Of a stretch of 64,000 nucleotides of DNA, positions 45,107 through 56,460 are shown piece by piece. The stretch lies in the NCBI GenBank assembly GCA_047967505.1, contig CM106539.1; one strand, 5' to 3'. A program made the position numbers and the translations under genes. The notes below the pieces were generated by a model. The model was not told where the DNA came from. It ran no database searches and saw only the letters and a list, made by a program, of their open reading frames with translations. Origin of the DNA: Dipteris shenzhenensis (taxonomy: Eukaryota; Polypodiophyta; Polypodiopsida; Gleicheniales). Within the stretch, counting starts at the first letter, position 1. Every line of letters starts with the position of its first letter.

Positions 45107-45841
45107 TTGTACATCCTATGCCATCAGAAAAGGAGCAACCATAGTAGTAGAGAGGCCAATTCCAAAGTCAAGCCGGTCCACATATTCAAATATACCAAGA
45201 TGTTTAAGGGGGATGAAGATCCGATTGAGTATATGGGACAATTTGAACAAGTTTTCCATGCTTTTGGAGAAGTGGGTGAGCTCACAAAGGTGGAAGCCTT
45301 TGGCTTGTCAATGGACAATAAGGCAGGCACTTGGGTTAGAACTTTAGGGACAAAAGATAAAATCAAACTTGTTGCCCTACGTAAGTCCTTCATAGTGGAA
45401 TTTTCACATATTGGGCCAAGATGGAGTCCAATTGAACAATTATATAGGATAGAGAAAAAGCCCGATGAGTCTCTCTAATATCTCATTAGTAGAATCAAGA
45501 ATCTAGTAGATGCACAATGGAGAAAAGTCTTTTAGACAAATAGCTTTGTTTTTGTTTTCTCCTTAAAAAATAAAAAGCTTCATGAATTGCTAAAAATTTT
45601 GGACCCTATATCATTTGAATTAACTGCTAAGATGGCTATTAAGCTGGATGATAATATGAGGGACACAAAATCTTTGGATGATGTGTCCAAAGCTCCCTCA
45701 ATTATATCTCAGGATTTGCGAGAGTCTGAGAAGAGGGACATAGAATCTTTGGATGATGCATCCAAAGCTCCCTCAATTATATCTCAAGATTTGCGAGAGT
45801 TTGAGAAGAAGAGCTCCACATATATATATATATATATATAA
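45107..45841 (+). pseudogene. Ty3-gypsy gag relic, second copy
   Basis: KPVHIFKYTKMFKGDEDPIEYM, GQFEQVFHAFGEVGELTKVEAFGLS, KAGTWVRTL and WSPIEQLYRIEKKPDESL form a retrotransposon-gag domain. After stops near 45478 the chain resumes with FELTAKMAIKLDDNMRDTKSL. It is closely related to the relic at 5140-6306. A 27-residue block (RDTKSLDDVSKAPSIISQDL then RDIESLDDASKAPSIISQDL) is tandemly duplicated, unlike the other copy. The end is truncated by a TA microsatellite at 45817-45841. Confidence 0.82.
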
Positions 45842-47790
45842 TTGCAATTTTCAAAAATTGAATTGAGAAAGGTATTGAAAGATGTGCACTAGCTATGTGT
45901 CACTAGAAATATGTGGCATCTAGAGTGTCCCAAAATCCCCAAAAATGATCTTTTTTGTTATAGCTTATGGATCTACATGTTGGGAAGGGGTACGTGTATC
46001 TCAACATAAAACACTCCCATCAGGATGCTAAGTGCATCTTCAAGTAAATTACAACACACAAAGAATGAAAAAGAACAACTTGGACTTTGTGAAGGTTTAA
46101 GGTTGATATCAATGATCTTGTCCCCCATCTTTGGCCTCTATTAGCCACATTGGTTGACACCTTCATTTGGAGGCACTCATGGACTTACATCTTTGGAGAC
46201 TGTTTTGGCACATTATGGACACTAGGGAACCTCATTTTTATGGATTATGATGTAATACATAGAGGTAGTTGAGCCTTCTATTTGTTCCCACCACTAGGCA
46301 AATTAGAAGAGCCTTCAAATGATACAAAACAATGTAATAAATGGCCTAAAAGGGTCAATTAGTAGATTTAGGGTAAGATTAGGGTGATTTAGGGTTCCAC
46401 CTTTGTACAGGTGTAAAAGCCTTAGATTTGGCTTTCTACCTCATTCTTGTGGTTGCAATGATTGGAATAGAGCTTGGAGCCTTGGCTTCCATTCCCCACC
46501 CTTGTGTTCCTCTCTTGCATTTGTAAGTTCTCCCTTGATGCTTTCACCCTCTCCCCTTTCCCCTTGAGCTTTCCTTTCTCCCCTCCCTTACTTCTTCCCT
46601 TTCACCCCCTTCTCTTGAGCATCTAGGATAGCAAAACACAAGGATCCAAGAGCACCCAACTTGACAACTTGGGTGAATTTCAATTTGTGGCAAGCCATTG
46701 CTCACTTAGTGGAGAGGGAGAATCTTTCACTAGTACCCCTCTACACCCCTACAAAGACAAGGAAGGTTGTTGGCAAGTTGATCCTTGAGAGCATAGGTCT
46801 TCATCCATCAACCACCTTAACAAATGCTGCTGCTACATGGGACTTGAGGTAAGTGTGACTAATTGATGTTCTTTGCTCTTGCAACTATTCATTGCCACCC
46901 TCCCTTATGCCATTTGGTGAAAGGGAAGTGTAGTGAAGATATGTTATTTTTTGACTAGTGTTGAATACTTGTTTAGAGAGAGAGCTTGTTGTTGTGTTTG
47001 TTGTGTTGCTGGAGAAAAGAAAAAGACTATTGGACAAAGAAGGAGAAGTTGTGTCAGAGCTTGGGGAATGTAGCAACTAGTGCTTCGCCACCACCATCTA
47101 GATTCAAAATTTTCAATAAATTTATTGAGGTAGGAGTTCATTTTCAAGTTTTGTTGCTATGTGTTAGTGTTAGGATTGTGTAATCTTATTTTTGTGAAAT
47201 TTAGGTAATCAATATACTTGACCATCCATTTTATTCTAAGGTTGCCAGCTAACAATATGAGCAAGGGGTCTTAGTCATGAGGGATCGTAGGTCAAAAGCT
47301 AATAGTGTATTTCTAAGCTATAACTCCATGTGCAAAACGTGCTAGTAACTATTAGCACCTTGAGATGATGATGCATCCATTGATATGGGAAATGATCAAG
47401 CACGTTGTGAGCCATAGGTCAAGTACCTATCAACTTGAGAACCATCCTTTGCTATTTAAATTGCACTTCATAGTAGGATTTGCTAGAGGCCATTAAAGAA
47501 AAGTTTGAAAATGATATGTTAACATTCAAAGTTGCATTCCCCCCATTTCAGACTTTCAAATGACCATCGAGAAGCATTTTGGTCAAGGCTCAAATTGAAA
47601 GATGCAGAAACACACACAAAGGCTAGTGTGCTTGGAACTTGATCATCTTGCTACTCATCAAAGGGTGTAGATCAGGAGATCACAAGTATCTTTGATAGGT
47701 ATTGAAGAAGGCTTGCTATAGATAAACTTGCAGAAGGCTAATTTGGCCAAAAAATGCAAAAACAAGTAGCAAAGTAAGCCACGGAAGGTC
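45842..47790. other. No established gene
   Basis: A frame at 46661-46852 ending at a good splice donor (GAG|GTAAGTGTG) is a weak exon candidate without recognisable domain. The rest has no coherent signal. Confidence 0.4.
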
Positions 47791-47795
47791 GAGAG

Positions 47796-48145
47796 TGTTG
47801 GACATAAATTGATGTCCTAAGGAAAGTGCCTAAAAGGACAAGGTCATATGGTCTATGTGTGCTTAAGTATGATGCTTGTGTAGGACTTAGTGTAAGTGTG
47901 TGGTAGCACTTATGGTAGGGATGTCAGGTGACATCATTAGTTAGGTGTCCACTCAGTTTGGTGTGATGAGATAATTTGGGGGCTTGGTGATATGGTAGAT
48001 GGAGGACTTGGAGCTCATGTAGATGGAGATAATTATGGAGATAATTGTGGATCCGCATACTTCTATATGTAACCAAGTTGATGATTAATACATACACTCA
48101 TTTGCCTCATTGTCTTCATGTTGCTCATGCACCCTCTTTTCAACA
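47796..48145 (+). repeat. Outer element 5' LTR, 350 bp
   Basis: Begins TGTTGGACATAAATTGATG and ends CCTCTTTTCAACA; preceded by the GAGAG target duplication. Confidence 0.95.
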
Positions 48146-48157
48146 TGGTATCAGAGC
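48146..48157 (+). other. Outer element primer binding site
   Basis: TGGTATCAGAGC, exact initiator tRNA-Met complement, directly after the LTR. Confidence 0.95.
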
Positions 48158-48974
48158 TAGAACCAACCTAGCCTAGTCTAGAACCTAGCTAGGTGCCAGG
48201 TGGTCATCCCTACCAAATGACCATTTTTGAGTTTGAATTTTTTGCCTTTCCTTGCTGATTTTGAAGAGCTTCATACTCCCTCTCTGTTCAACATTTTGAG
48301 GAGCCCTTTTGGCTATTGATAGGTCTCATCTGGGCAAACTGGCAGCACCATTCTCTCCCTGACATTTTGCATATTCTGCTCGTAATCAGCCTACCATCGC
48401 AAATTGTCATTTATGTTCCTACTGCTGCTACAATAAACAATGTCAAAATTGGTTCTACATAGAGTTTAGCAATGTTGAAGCCTACTTGTTGCTAAAATCT
48501 GAAGGCTATTAGCTAAGGAATGAGATCTATTTCGACTATTTTCTCCTCCAACTTCGTGAGCAAATGCTACCTGATTTTCAATTGCATTTTGCCCAAACTC
48601 TTGGCTGCTGGTGACAGTAAGCTCTCTCTTTTTCCCACAAAATGCCCTTGTTTGTTGCCTTATAGCTACTCAATTTGGGGCTTCATCTCCAGAACATTCA
48701 ATTTGGGAAAACTAGTCAAAGCTGAGGTCAAAGTCAACCATTTGGAAGAAGGACCTTCTCTGCATTAGGGTGACTTCATTTACTACCAATCTATGCCCTT
48801 GAACCCCTGGAATTCATCGTTTCCAGCCTGCTATGCATTTTCTTCAAGTTCTTGACCAACTTTGACTGACTAATCAAATTTGGATTGTTTCAATTGACTG
48901 AAACTCAGTCAAACAGAGAACTACTCTTCAAGGAATACTGCTCTTGAGTATTGCATTTGAAAAATATTTAATTA

Positions 48975-49229
48975 TTGTTGTATCAAATTGTTTCAAATGA
49001 AAGCTCTTGTTGTTCTTCTAATGAGGCTTATGTGAAGAAGAACAAGACTAAAAAGCAGGCCAAATATCAAGTCAAGAAGACCCCAGTTAAAAGACTCTGG
49101 GAATATCAAACAAAGAAGCCCAAACCTCCCGGATATGACTATGCCAAAGGCCTTGGTTTTTTCGAGTTCCTTGCAATGAACATGCATTTATATGGGGATG
49201 GTAGTTTCTTCTGTCTTAAAGAAGATTAG
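48975..49229 (+). CDS. Conserved leader ORF upstream of gag, unknown protein
   Basis: An 84-codon frame lies between PBS and gag, outside any Gag domain. Its core SSCCSSNEAYVKKNKTKKQAK, then a Lys-rich KYQVKK, WEYQTK.PKPP, YDYAK..GFFEFLAMNMHLYG and DGSFF..KED is repeated in the two inner copies (55016-55258 open; 52265-52498 with two stops but no frameshift). It is strongly basic in the first half and hydrophobic near FFEFLAM. I do not recognise the family. It could be a captured host exon, an upstream regulatory ORF or a functional accessory protein. Conservation across copies may also reflect shared recent ancestry. Confidence 0.45.
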   Translation: MLYQIVSNESSCCSSNEAYVKKNKTKKQAKYQVKKTPVKRLWEYQTKKPKPPGYDYAKGLGFFEFLAMNMHLYGDGSFFCLKED

Positions 49230-49410
49230 TCCTTTTTATTATAAATAAACTCTTGGATGCTTGTGCTCTCCAAGAATAGTTAGAAATTTTTCCTTTTTAA
49301 AATAGTTTAGACGTTGCCTTTTATAAGGTAAGACCTACTCTTGTTATCTATCTTTTTATTGTTTGGAACTAGACAATGCCCATCTAGTGTAAGACCTTCC
49401 CTGATTAAAA

Positions 49411-50196
49411 ATGCATTCAGTGAAGTATGATTAGTTTGAAGGGGCCTCCTTTCATACTTGGCAAACCAAGATCAAATTCACATTAATGAGGAAGGGGTTA
49501 TGGAATATTGTAAATGGCAAAGAAAAAAAGCCATCCACAAGAGAGGGGGAAGTCAACTGGATCACTAAAGATGAAAAGGCACTGTCTATCATTGCCTTGG
49601 GTCTAAGTGATGAGTACATCCATCATATTAATGGAATGAATACCTCACAAGAGGCATGGGAAGAACTAAATAAAATATTTGGAACACAAGCCAAAAGTTC
49701 CAAGATAAGTTTACTAATTTAGTTCTTTGAACTGAAACTAGAGAAGGGAGAGTCACTTGCCACACACCTCAACAAACTGAAGAGTTTAACTACCCAGCTA
49801 GCAAGGATTAATGTTAACATGGAAGAGGATGTAAGTATAGCCATCTTGTTGAAAAGTCTTCCACTTGAAGACTATGGTCAGATTGTTACTACACTCACAA
49901 ATCTACCCACACCCAAATTGGTAGATGTTGTTGGCTCACTGATGGAAGAAGAAAAGAAGCTAAAGAAGCAAGGATTTGTGTACAGTGAAGCTTACTACAA
50001 CAAGAATACATCAAAGGGGGCAACAACAAAGAAGTTCTCCAAAGACAAAATCGAATGCCACTTTTGCGAAAACACAGGGCACTATGAGAGAGACTATTAT
50101 TTAAAGAAAAAGAATGGTGCAAACATAATTGAAGACCATAATGAGGATGAACCACAAACTGAAGAAGCTTCTCAAGAAGAAGCCAACTTTATTTAG
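49411..50196 (+). pseudogene. Copia-type Gag of the outer element, two in-frame stops
   Basis: From ATG 49411 (MHSVKYD) the 261-residue frame has FEGASFHTWQTKIKFTLMRK, LWNIVNG, ALSIIALGLSDEYIHHINGM, SQEAWEELNKIFGTQAKSSK, LKLEKGESLATHLNKLKSL, AILLKSLPLEDYGQIVTTL, a 45-residue linker, and a knuckle CHFCENTGHYERDY in which the final Cys is Tyr. In-frame TAG codons are at 49432-49434 and 49720-49722. It ends at EASQEEANFI. The protein is of the same UBN2 type as the Gag at 43101-43928. The copy is inactive, but its frame is otherwise intact, which suggests relatively recent loss. Confidence 0.9.
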
Positions 50197-50551
50197 GACC
50201 AGAGTTGGGGCTTCTAGAACCAAACTTGTGTGATGAGTCAATAAAGGTGCTCTACCATGGATAGTCCATCCAAAAAAGATATGTTTTCATTTTAAGTTTG
50301 TTGAGTTAGTCCAATGTGTTTAGACAAGTTGAAATGTCCTAGAGGTGTATTTCCAATGGCACAATAGGAGAATCCATTGAGACCCACTTGTTGTAAACTG
50401 AGGGAGCTAGATTTGGGGTGAGGACATATTAGAGCTAGAAATGGCCAAATGCCTACTACCAATACAACTAAAGTGAGTACTTGATTGGGAGCATGAGTCA
50501 ATGTACAAACCACGCAAGTATCCAATGGTCTACTATCAGGGTTGAAGGTCA

Positions 50552-50566
50552 TTAATTGAAGGGGGC
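50552..50566 (+). other. Outer element polypurine tract
   Basis: TTAATTGAAGGGGGC abuts the TGCTGGACATAAATT start of the 3' LTR. Confidence 0.8.
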
Positions 50567-50712
50567 TGCTGGACATAAATTGATTGTCTTAAGGAAAGTG
50601 CCTAAAAGGACAAGGTCATATGCTTTATGTGTACTTAGGGACAGTGCTTGTGTAGGACTCAGTGTAAGTGTGTGGTAGCACTTGTGGTAGGTATGTCAGG
50701 TGACATCGTTAG
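50567..50712 (+). repeat. Outer element 3' LTR, first part
   Basis: 146 bp aligned to the start of the 5' LTR, ending at GTTAG where the inverted element begins. Its remainder is at 56461-56682. Confidence 0.93.
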
Positions 50713-51057
50713 TGTTGAAAAGTGTGAGCATGAGGGCAATGAGGCAAATGAGTGTATGTATTGATCATCAACCTAGTTACATATAGAAGTATGCCCCTGT
50801 ACTGGTAGCATCAGATCCACAATTATCTCCATCTACATGAGAACCAAGTCCTCCATCTACCATACCACTAAGACCCCAAAATATCTCATCACACCAACCT
50901 GAGTGACACCTAACTGATGATGTCACCTGACATACCTACCATAACTGCTACCATACACTTACACTAAGTCCTACACAAGCACTGCCCCTAGGCACACATA
51001 CCATATGATCTTGTCCCTTTTAGGCACTTTCCTTACGATATCAATTTATGTCCAACA
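50713..51057 (-). repeat. Inner LTR 1, 345 bp
   Basis: Starts TGTTGAAAAGTGTGAGC and ends TTTATGTCCAACA as read on the plus strand; outer 3' LTR of internal region A. Confidence 0.95.
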
Positions 51058-51075
51058 CTCCCCTTAAATTGATGA
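51058..51075 (-). other. Polypurine tract, inner copy A
   Basis: The plus strand CTCCCCTTAAATTGATG is the complement of a purine-rich tract next to LTR 1. Confidence 0.75.
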
Positions 51076-51448
51076 CCTTCAACCCTGGCAGTAGACCATT
51101 GGATACTTGCATGGTTTTGTACATTGACTCATGCTCCCAATCAAGTACTCACTTCAATTGCATTGATAGTAGGCATTTGGCAATTTCTAGCTCCAATATG
51201 TCCTCACCCAAGATTTGGCTCCCTCAGTTTACAAGTGGGTCTCAATGGATTCTCCTATTGTGCCATTGGAAATATACATCTCAGGACATTTCATCTAGTC
51301 TAAAACACACTGGAGTAACTCTATAGACTTAAAGAGAAAACATATCATTTTTGGATGGACTATCCATGGCAGAGCACCTTATTGACTCAATCACACAAGT
51401 TTGGTTCTACAAGCCCCAACTTTGGGCATGAATAAAGTTGACTTCTTC

Positions 51449-52078
51449 TTAAGAAGTTTCTTCACTCTGTGGTTCATTATGGTCTTCAATTATGTTTGCA
51501 CCATTCTTTTTCTTTAAATAACAGTCTCTTTCATAGTGCCTTGTCTTTTTGCAAAAGTGGCATTTGATTTTGTCTGTGGGTAGATTTGTGAGTGTAGTAA
51601 CAATCTGACCATAGTCTTCAAGTGGAAGACTTTTCAACAAGATAGCTATACTTATATCCTCTTCCATGTTAACATTAATCCTTGCTAGCTGGGTAGTTAA
51701 ACTCTTCATTTTGTTGAGGTGTGTGGCAAGTGACTCTCCCTTCTCTAGTTTCAGTTCAAAGAATTGAATCAGTAAGCTTATCTTGGAGCTTTTGGCTTGT
51801 GTTCCAAAGATTTTATCTAGTTCTTCCCATGCCTCTTGTCAGGTATCCATTCCATTAATATGATGGATGTACTCATCACTTAGACCACCCAAGGTAATGA
51901 TAGATAGAGCCTTTTCATCTTTAGTGATCCAGTTGACTTTCCCCTCTCTTGTGGATGGCTTTTTTTCTTTGCCATTTACAATATTCCATAATCCCTTCCT
52001 CATTAATGTGAATTTGATTTTGGTTTGCCAAGTATGAAAGGAGGCCCCTTCAAACTTATCATACTTCACTGATTGCAT
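51449..52078 (-). pseudogene. Gag of inner copy A, deleted and interrupted
   Basis: From ATG 52078 (MQSVKYDKFEGASFHTWQ) the Gag frame meets a TGA at 51839-51841 where other copies have Ser (GMDT-stop-QEAW), then continues in frame. The linker between TLTNLPT and DKIKCHFC is missing, an in-frame loss of about 45 residues relative to the outer copy. The knuckle reads CHFCKKTRHYERDC with Arg in place of the usual Gly before His. One extra Gly codon is present in ITLGGLSDEY. It is defective but frame-preserving. Confidence 0.88.
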
Positions 52079-52264
52079 TTTTAATCAGGGAAGGTCTTAC
52101 CCTAGATGGGTAGTGTGTAGTCCCAAACAATTAAAAGATAAAAAAGACAAATAACGAGAGTAGGTCTTACCTTATAAAAGGCTGTGTCTAAACTCTTTAA
52201 AAAGAAAAATGTTTAACTATTCTTGGAGAGCACAAGCATCCAAGAGTTTATTCATAAAAAAGGA

Positions 52265-52498
52265 CTAATCTTCCTTGGGACAAAAGAAACTACCATCCCC
52301 ATATAAATGCATGTTCATTGCAAGAAATTCAAAAAAACCAAGGCTTTTGGCATAGTCATATTTGAGAGGTTTGGGATTCTTTGTTTGATATTCCTAGAGT
52401 CTTTTAACTGGAGTCTTCTTGACCTGATATTTGGCTTACTTCTTAGTCTTATTCTGCTTCATATAAGCCTCATTAGAAGAACAACAAGTGCTTGTCAT
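52265..52498 (-). pseudogene. Leader ORF of inner copy A, two stops
   Basis: Corresponds to the leader ORF of the outer element. The frame is continuous but TAA replaces Gln in KTKKQAK and TAG replaces Trp in RLWEY. No frameshift has occurred. Confidence 0.6.
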
Positions 52499-53340
52499 TT
52501 GAAACAATTTGATACAACAATAATTAAATATTTTTCAAATACAATACTCAAGATTAGTATTCTTTGAAGAATAGTTTTCTATTTGATTGAGTTTCAGTTA
52601 ACTAAAATAGTCAAACTTTGACTAGTCAATCAAAGTTGGTCAAGAACTTGAAGAAAATGCATAGCAAGCTAGAAACAATGAATTCCAAGGGTTCAAGGGC
52701 ATGGATTGGTAGTAAATGAAGTCACCCTAATGGAGAGAAGGTACTTCTTTCAAATGGTTGACTTTGACCTCAACTTTGACTAGTTTCCCCAAATTGACTG
52801 TTCTAGAGATGAAGCCCCAAATTGAGCAGCTACAGGGTAGCAAACAAGGGCATTTTGTGAAAAAAAGAGAGAGCTTACTGTTGCCTACCAGCAACCCAGA
52901 GCATGGGTAAAATGAGGTTGAAAATCGGGTAGCATTTGCTCATGAAGTCGGGGGAAAAATTAGTCGAAATAGAGCTCATCCCTTAGTTAATAGCCTTCAA
53001 ATTTTAGCGGCAAATAGGCATCAACATTACTAAACTCCATGTAGAAGCAATTTGACATTGTTCACTATAGCAGCAGCAGAAGCAGAAATATCGTTTAGCG
53101 ATGGCAAGCTGATTTCGGGCAGAATATGCAAAATATAGAGGAGAGATTGGTGTTGCCAGTTCACCCAGATGAGACCTAATAGCAGCTTGAAGGACTCCTC
53201 AAAATGTTGAACAGAGATGGAGTATGAAGCTCTTGAAAATCAACAAGGAAAGGGAAAAAATTCAAACTAAAAAACGATCATTTAGTAAGGATGACCACGT
53301 GGCACCTAGCTAGGTTCTAGACTAGGCTAGGTTGGTTCTA

Positions 53341-53352
53341 GCTCTGATACCA
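53341..53352 (-). other. Primer binding site, inner copy A
   Basis: Minus strand TGGTATCAGAGC beside the middle LTR. Confidence 0.95.
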
Positions 53353-53696
53353 TGTTGAAAAGTGTGAGCATGAGGGCAATGAGGCAAATGAGTGTATGTA
53401 TGGATCATCAAACTGGTTACATATAGAAGTATGCCCCTGAGTATGTAGCATCGGATCCACAATTATCTTCATGTACATGAGCTCTAAGTCCTCCATCTAC
53501 CATACCACCAAGACCCCAAATTATTTCATCACACCGACCTGAGTGACACCTAACTAATGATTTCACCTAACATACCTACCATAACTGCTACCATACACTT
53601 ACATTGAGTCCTACACAAGCACTGCCGCTAGGCACACAGACCATATGATCTTGTCCCTTTTAGGAACTTTCCTTAGGACATTAATTTATGTCCAAC
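53353..53696 (-). repeat. Inner LTR 2 (middle), 344 bp
   Basis: Shared LTR between internal regions A and B; it ends GTCCAAC, lacking the terminal A. Confidence 0.93.
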
Positions 53697-54089
53697 TCCC
53701 CCCTTAAATTGATGACCTTGAACCCTGATAGTAGACCATTGGATACTTGCATGGTTTTGTACATTGACTCATGCTCTCAATCAAGTACTCACTTCAGTTG
53801 CATTGGTAGTAGGCATTTGGTAGTTTCTAGCTCCAATATGTCCTCACCCCAAATCTAGCTCCCTTAGTTTACAACAAGTGGGTCTCAATGGATTCTCCTA
53901 TTGTGCCATTGGAAATATACCTCTCAGGACATTTCATCTAGTCTAAAACACATTGGAGTGACAATAAACTTAAAAAGAAAACATATCATTTTTGGATGGA
54001 CTATCCATGGCAGAGCACCTTATTGACTCAATCACACAAGTTTGGTTCTACAAGCCCCAACTTTGGGCATGAATAAAGTTGACTTCTTC

Positions 54090-54830
54090 TTAAGAAGTTT
54101 CTTCACTTTGTATTTCATTATGGTCATCTATTATGTTTGTACCATTCTTTTTCTTTAAATAACAGTCTCTTTTATAGTGCCCTGTCTTTCTGCAAAAGTG
54201 GTAGTTGATTTTGTCTTTAGAAAACTTCTTTGTTGTTGCCCCCCTTGATGTATTCTTGCTATAGTAAGCTTCACTGTACACAAGTCCTTGCTTCTTTAGC
54301 TTCTTTTCTTCTTCCAATAGTGACCCAACAACATCTATCAATTTGGGTGTGGGTGAATTTGTGAGTGTAGTAACAATCTGACCATAGTCTTCAAGTGGAA
54401 GACTTTTCAACAAGATTGCTATACTTACATCCTCTTCCATATTAACATTAATCCCTGCTAGCTGGGTAGTTAAATTCTTCATTTTGTTGAGGTGTTTGGC
54501 GAGTGACTCTCCCTTCTCTAGTTTCAGTTTAAAGAATTGAATCAGTAAGCTTATCTTGGAGCTTTTGGCTTGTGTTCCAAAGATTTTATCCTGTTCTTCC
54601 CATGCCGATTGTGAGGTATCCATTCCATCAATATGATGGATGTACTCATCACTTAGACCCAATGCAATCATCTTTATGATCTAGTTGACTTCCCCCTCTC
54701 TTGTGGATGGCTTTTTCTCTTTGCCATTTACAATATTCCATAATTCCTTCCTCATTAATGTGAATTTGATCTTGGTTTGCCAAGTATGAAAGGAGGCCCC
54801 TTCAAACTTATCATACTTCACTGATTGCAT
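54090..54830 (-). pseudogene. Gag of inner copy B, one stop and small in-frame deletion
   Basis: From ATG 54830 the frame reads as the other family Gags to REGEVN, then TAG followed by IIKMIALGLSDEY, where six codons (about TKDEKALS) are lost in frame. From 54671 it is open for 193 residues with an intact knuckle CRKTGHYKRDC preceded by CHF or YHF; here the first Cys is replaced by Tyr (NYHFCRKTGHYKRDC), leaving CX5-like spacing incomplete. It ends EIQSEETS-stop. Of the three copies this one retains the longest uninterrupted Gag. Confidence 0.88.
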
Positions 54831-55015
54831 TTTTAATCAGGGAAGGTCTTACCCTAGATGGGTAGTGTCTAGTCCCACACAATTAAAAGATAAAAAAGAC
54901 AAATAACGAGAGTAGGTCTTACCTTATAAAAGGCAGTGTCTAAACTCTTTAAAAAGAAAATTTTTAACTATTCTTGGAGAGCATAACCATCCAAGAGTTT
55001 ATTCATAAAAAAGGA

Positions 55016-55258
55016 CTAATCTTCCTTGGGATAAAAGAAACTACCATCCCCATATAAATGCATGTTCATTGCAAGAAATTCGAAAAAACCATGGCTTTTG
55101 GCATAGTCATATTCGGGAGGTTTGGGATTCTTTGTTTGATATTCCCAGAATCTTTTAACTAGAGTCTTCTTGACCTGATATTTGGCCTGCTTCTTAGTCT
55201 TGTTCTTCTTCACGTAAGCCTCATTAGAAGAACAACAAGAGCTTGTCATTTGAAACAA
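55016..55258 (-). CDS. Leader ORF of inner copy B, open
   Basis: An 80-codon frame, MFQMTSSCCSSNEAYVKKNK..., ending in GDGSFFYPKED. It is alignable over nearly its full length to 48975-49229, with substitutions such as P to L, L to F and G to E. Position upstream of gag is the same. Function unknown; see the outer-element entry. Confidence 0.45.
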   Translation of the reverse strand: MFQMTSSCCSSNEAYVKKNKTKKQAKYQVKKTLVKRFWEYQTKNPKPPEYDYAKSHGFFEFLAMNMHLYGDGSFFYPKED

Positions 55259-56084
55259 TCTGATACAACAATAATTACATATTTTTCAAATGCAATACTC
55301 AAGATTAGTATTCTTTGAAGAATAGTTTTCTATTTGACTGAGTTTTAGTCAATTGAAATAGTCAAACTTAGTTAGTCAAAGTTGGTCAAGAACTTGAAGA
55401 AAATGCATAGCAGGCTGGAAACAATGAATTCCAAGGGTTCAAGGGCGTGGATTGGCATTAAATGAAATCGCCCTAATGCAGAGAAGGTCCTTCTTTCAAA
55501 TGGTTGACTTGACTTCAGCTTTGACTAGTTTCCCCAAATTGACTGTTCTAGAGATGAAGCCCCAAATTGAGCAGCTACAAGGCAGAAAACAAGGGCATTT
55601 TGTGGGCAAAAGAGAGAGCTTACTATCGCATACCAATAGCCCAGAGCATGGGTGAAATGAGGTTGAAAATTGGGCAGGATTTGCTCATGATGTCAGGGGA
55701 AAGAATAGTCAAAATATAGCTCATCCCTCAACTAATAGCCTTCAAATTTCAGTAGCAAGTAGGATTCAGCATTGCTAAACTCTGTGTAGAAGCAATTTTG
55801 ACATTGTTCACTATAGCAACAGCAAGAGCAAAAATATCATTTGGCGATGGTAGGCTGATTTCGAGCAGAATATGCAAAATGTTAGGGAGAGATTGGTGTT
55901 GCCAATTCACCCAGATGAGACCTAATAGCAACTAGAAGGACTCCTCGAAATGTTGGATAGAGAGGGAGTATGAAGCCCTTCAAAATCAACAAGGAAAGGG
56001 GAAAATTTCAAACTCAAAAATGGTCATTTAGTAGGGATGACCAGATGGCACCTAGCTAGGTTCTAGTAGGCTAGGTTGGTTCTA

Positions 56085-56096
56085 GCTCTGATACCA
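56085..56096 (-). other. Primer binding site, inner copy B
   Basis: Minus strand TGGTATCAGAGC beside the right LTR. Confidence 0.95.
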
Positions 56097-56455
56097 TGTT
56101 GAAAAGTGTGAGCATAAGGGCAATGAGGAAAATGAGTGCATGTATTGATCATCAACCTGGTTACATATAGAAGTATGCCCCCGAGTATGTAGCATCAAAT
56201 CCACAATTATCTCCATAATTATCTCCATCTACATGAGCTCCAAGTCCTCCATCTACCATACCACCAAGCCCCCAAATTATCTCATCACACCAGCCTGAGT
56301 GACACCTAACTAATGATGTCACCTAACATACCTACCATAAGTGCTACCATACACTTACATTGAGTCCTGCACAAGCACTACCCCTAGGCACACAGACCAT
56401 ATGATCTTGTCCCTTTTAGGCACTTTCCTTAGGACATCAATTTATGTCCCCAACA
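56097..56455 (-). repeat. Inner LTR 3 (right, 5' LTR), 359 bp
   Basis: Starts TGTTGAAAAGTGTGAGC. It carries a short internal duplication (ATTATCTCCATAATTATCTCC) that accounts for its extra length. Confidence 0.95.
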
Positions 56456-56460
56456 ATCAG

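Larger units (their letters stand above)
50713..56455 (-). mobile_element. Inner triple-LTR gag-only element, inverted, same family
   Basis: LTRs at 50713-51057, 53353-53696 and 56097-56455 enclose two internal regions (A 51058-53352, B 53697-56096), all minus-oriented. The insertion point inside the outer 3' LTR is bounded by GTTAG (50708-50712) and ATCAG (56456-56460), a 5-bp duplication differing by two transitions. Each internal region has a PBS, the leader ORF and a Gag; neither has pol. LTRs match those of the outer element in reverse, so a family member inserted into its own kind. The dimeric form parallels the unrelated family at 15604-22889. Confidence 0.92.

Noticed and set aside
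46661-46860. Possible exon ending at GAG|GTAAGTGTG
   Set aside because: One good donor alone; no acceptor, start context or recognisable protein to support a gene.
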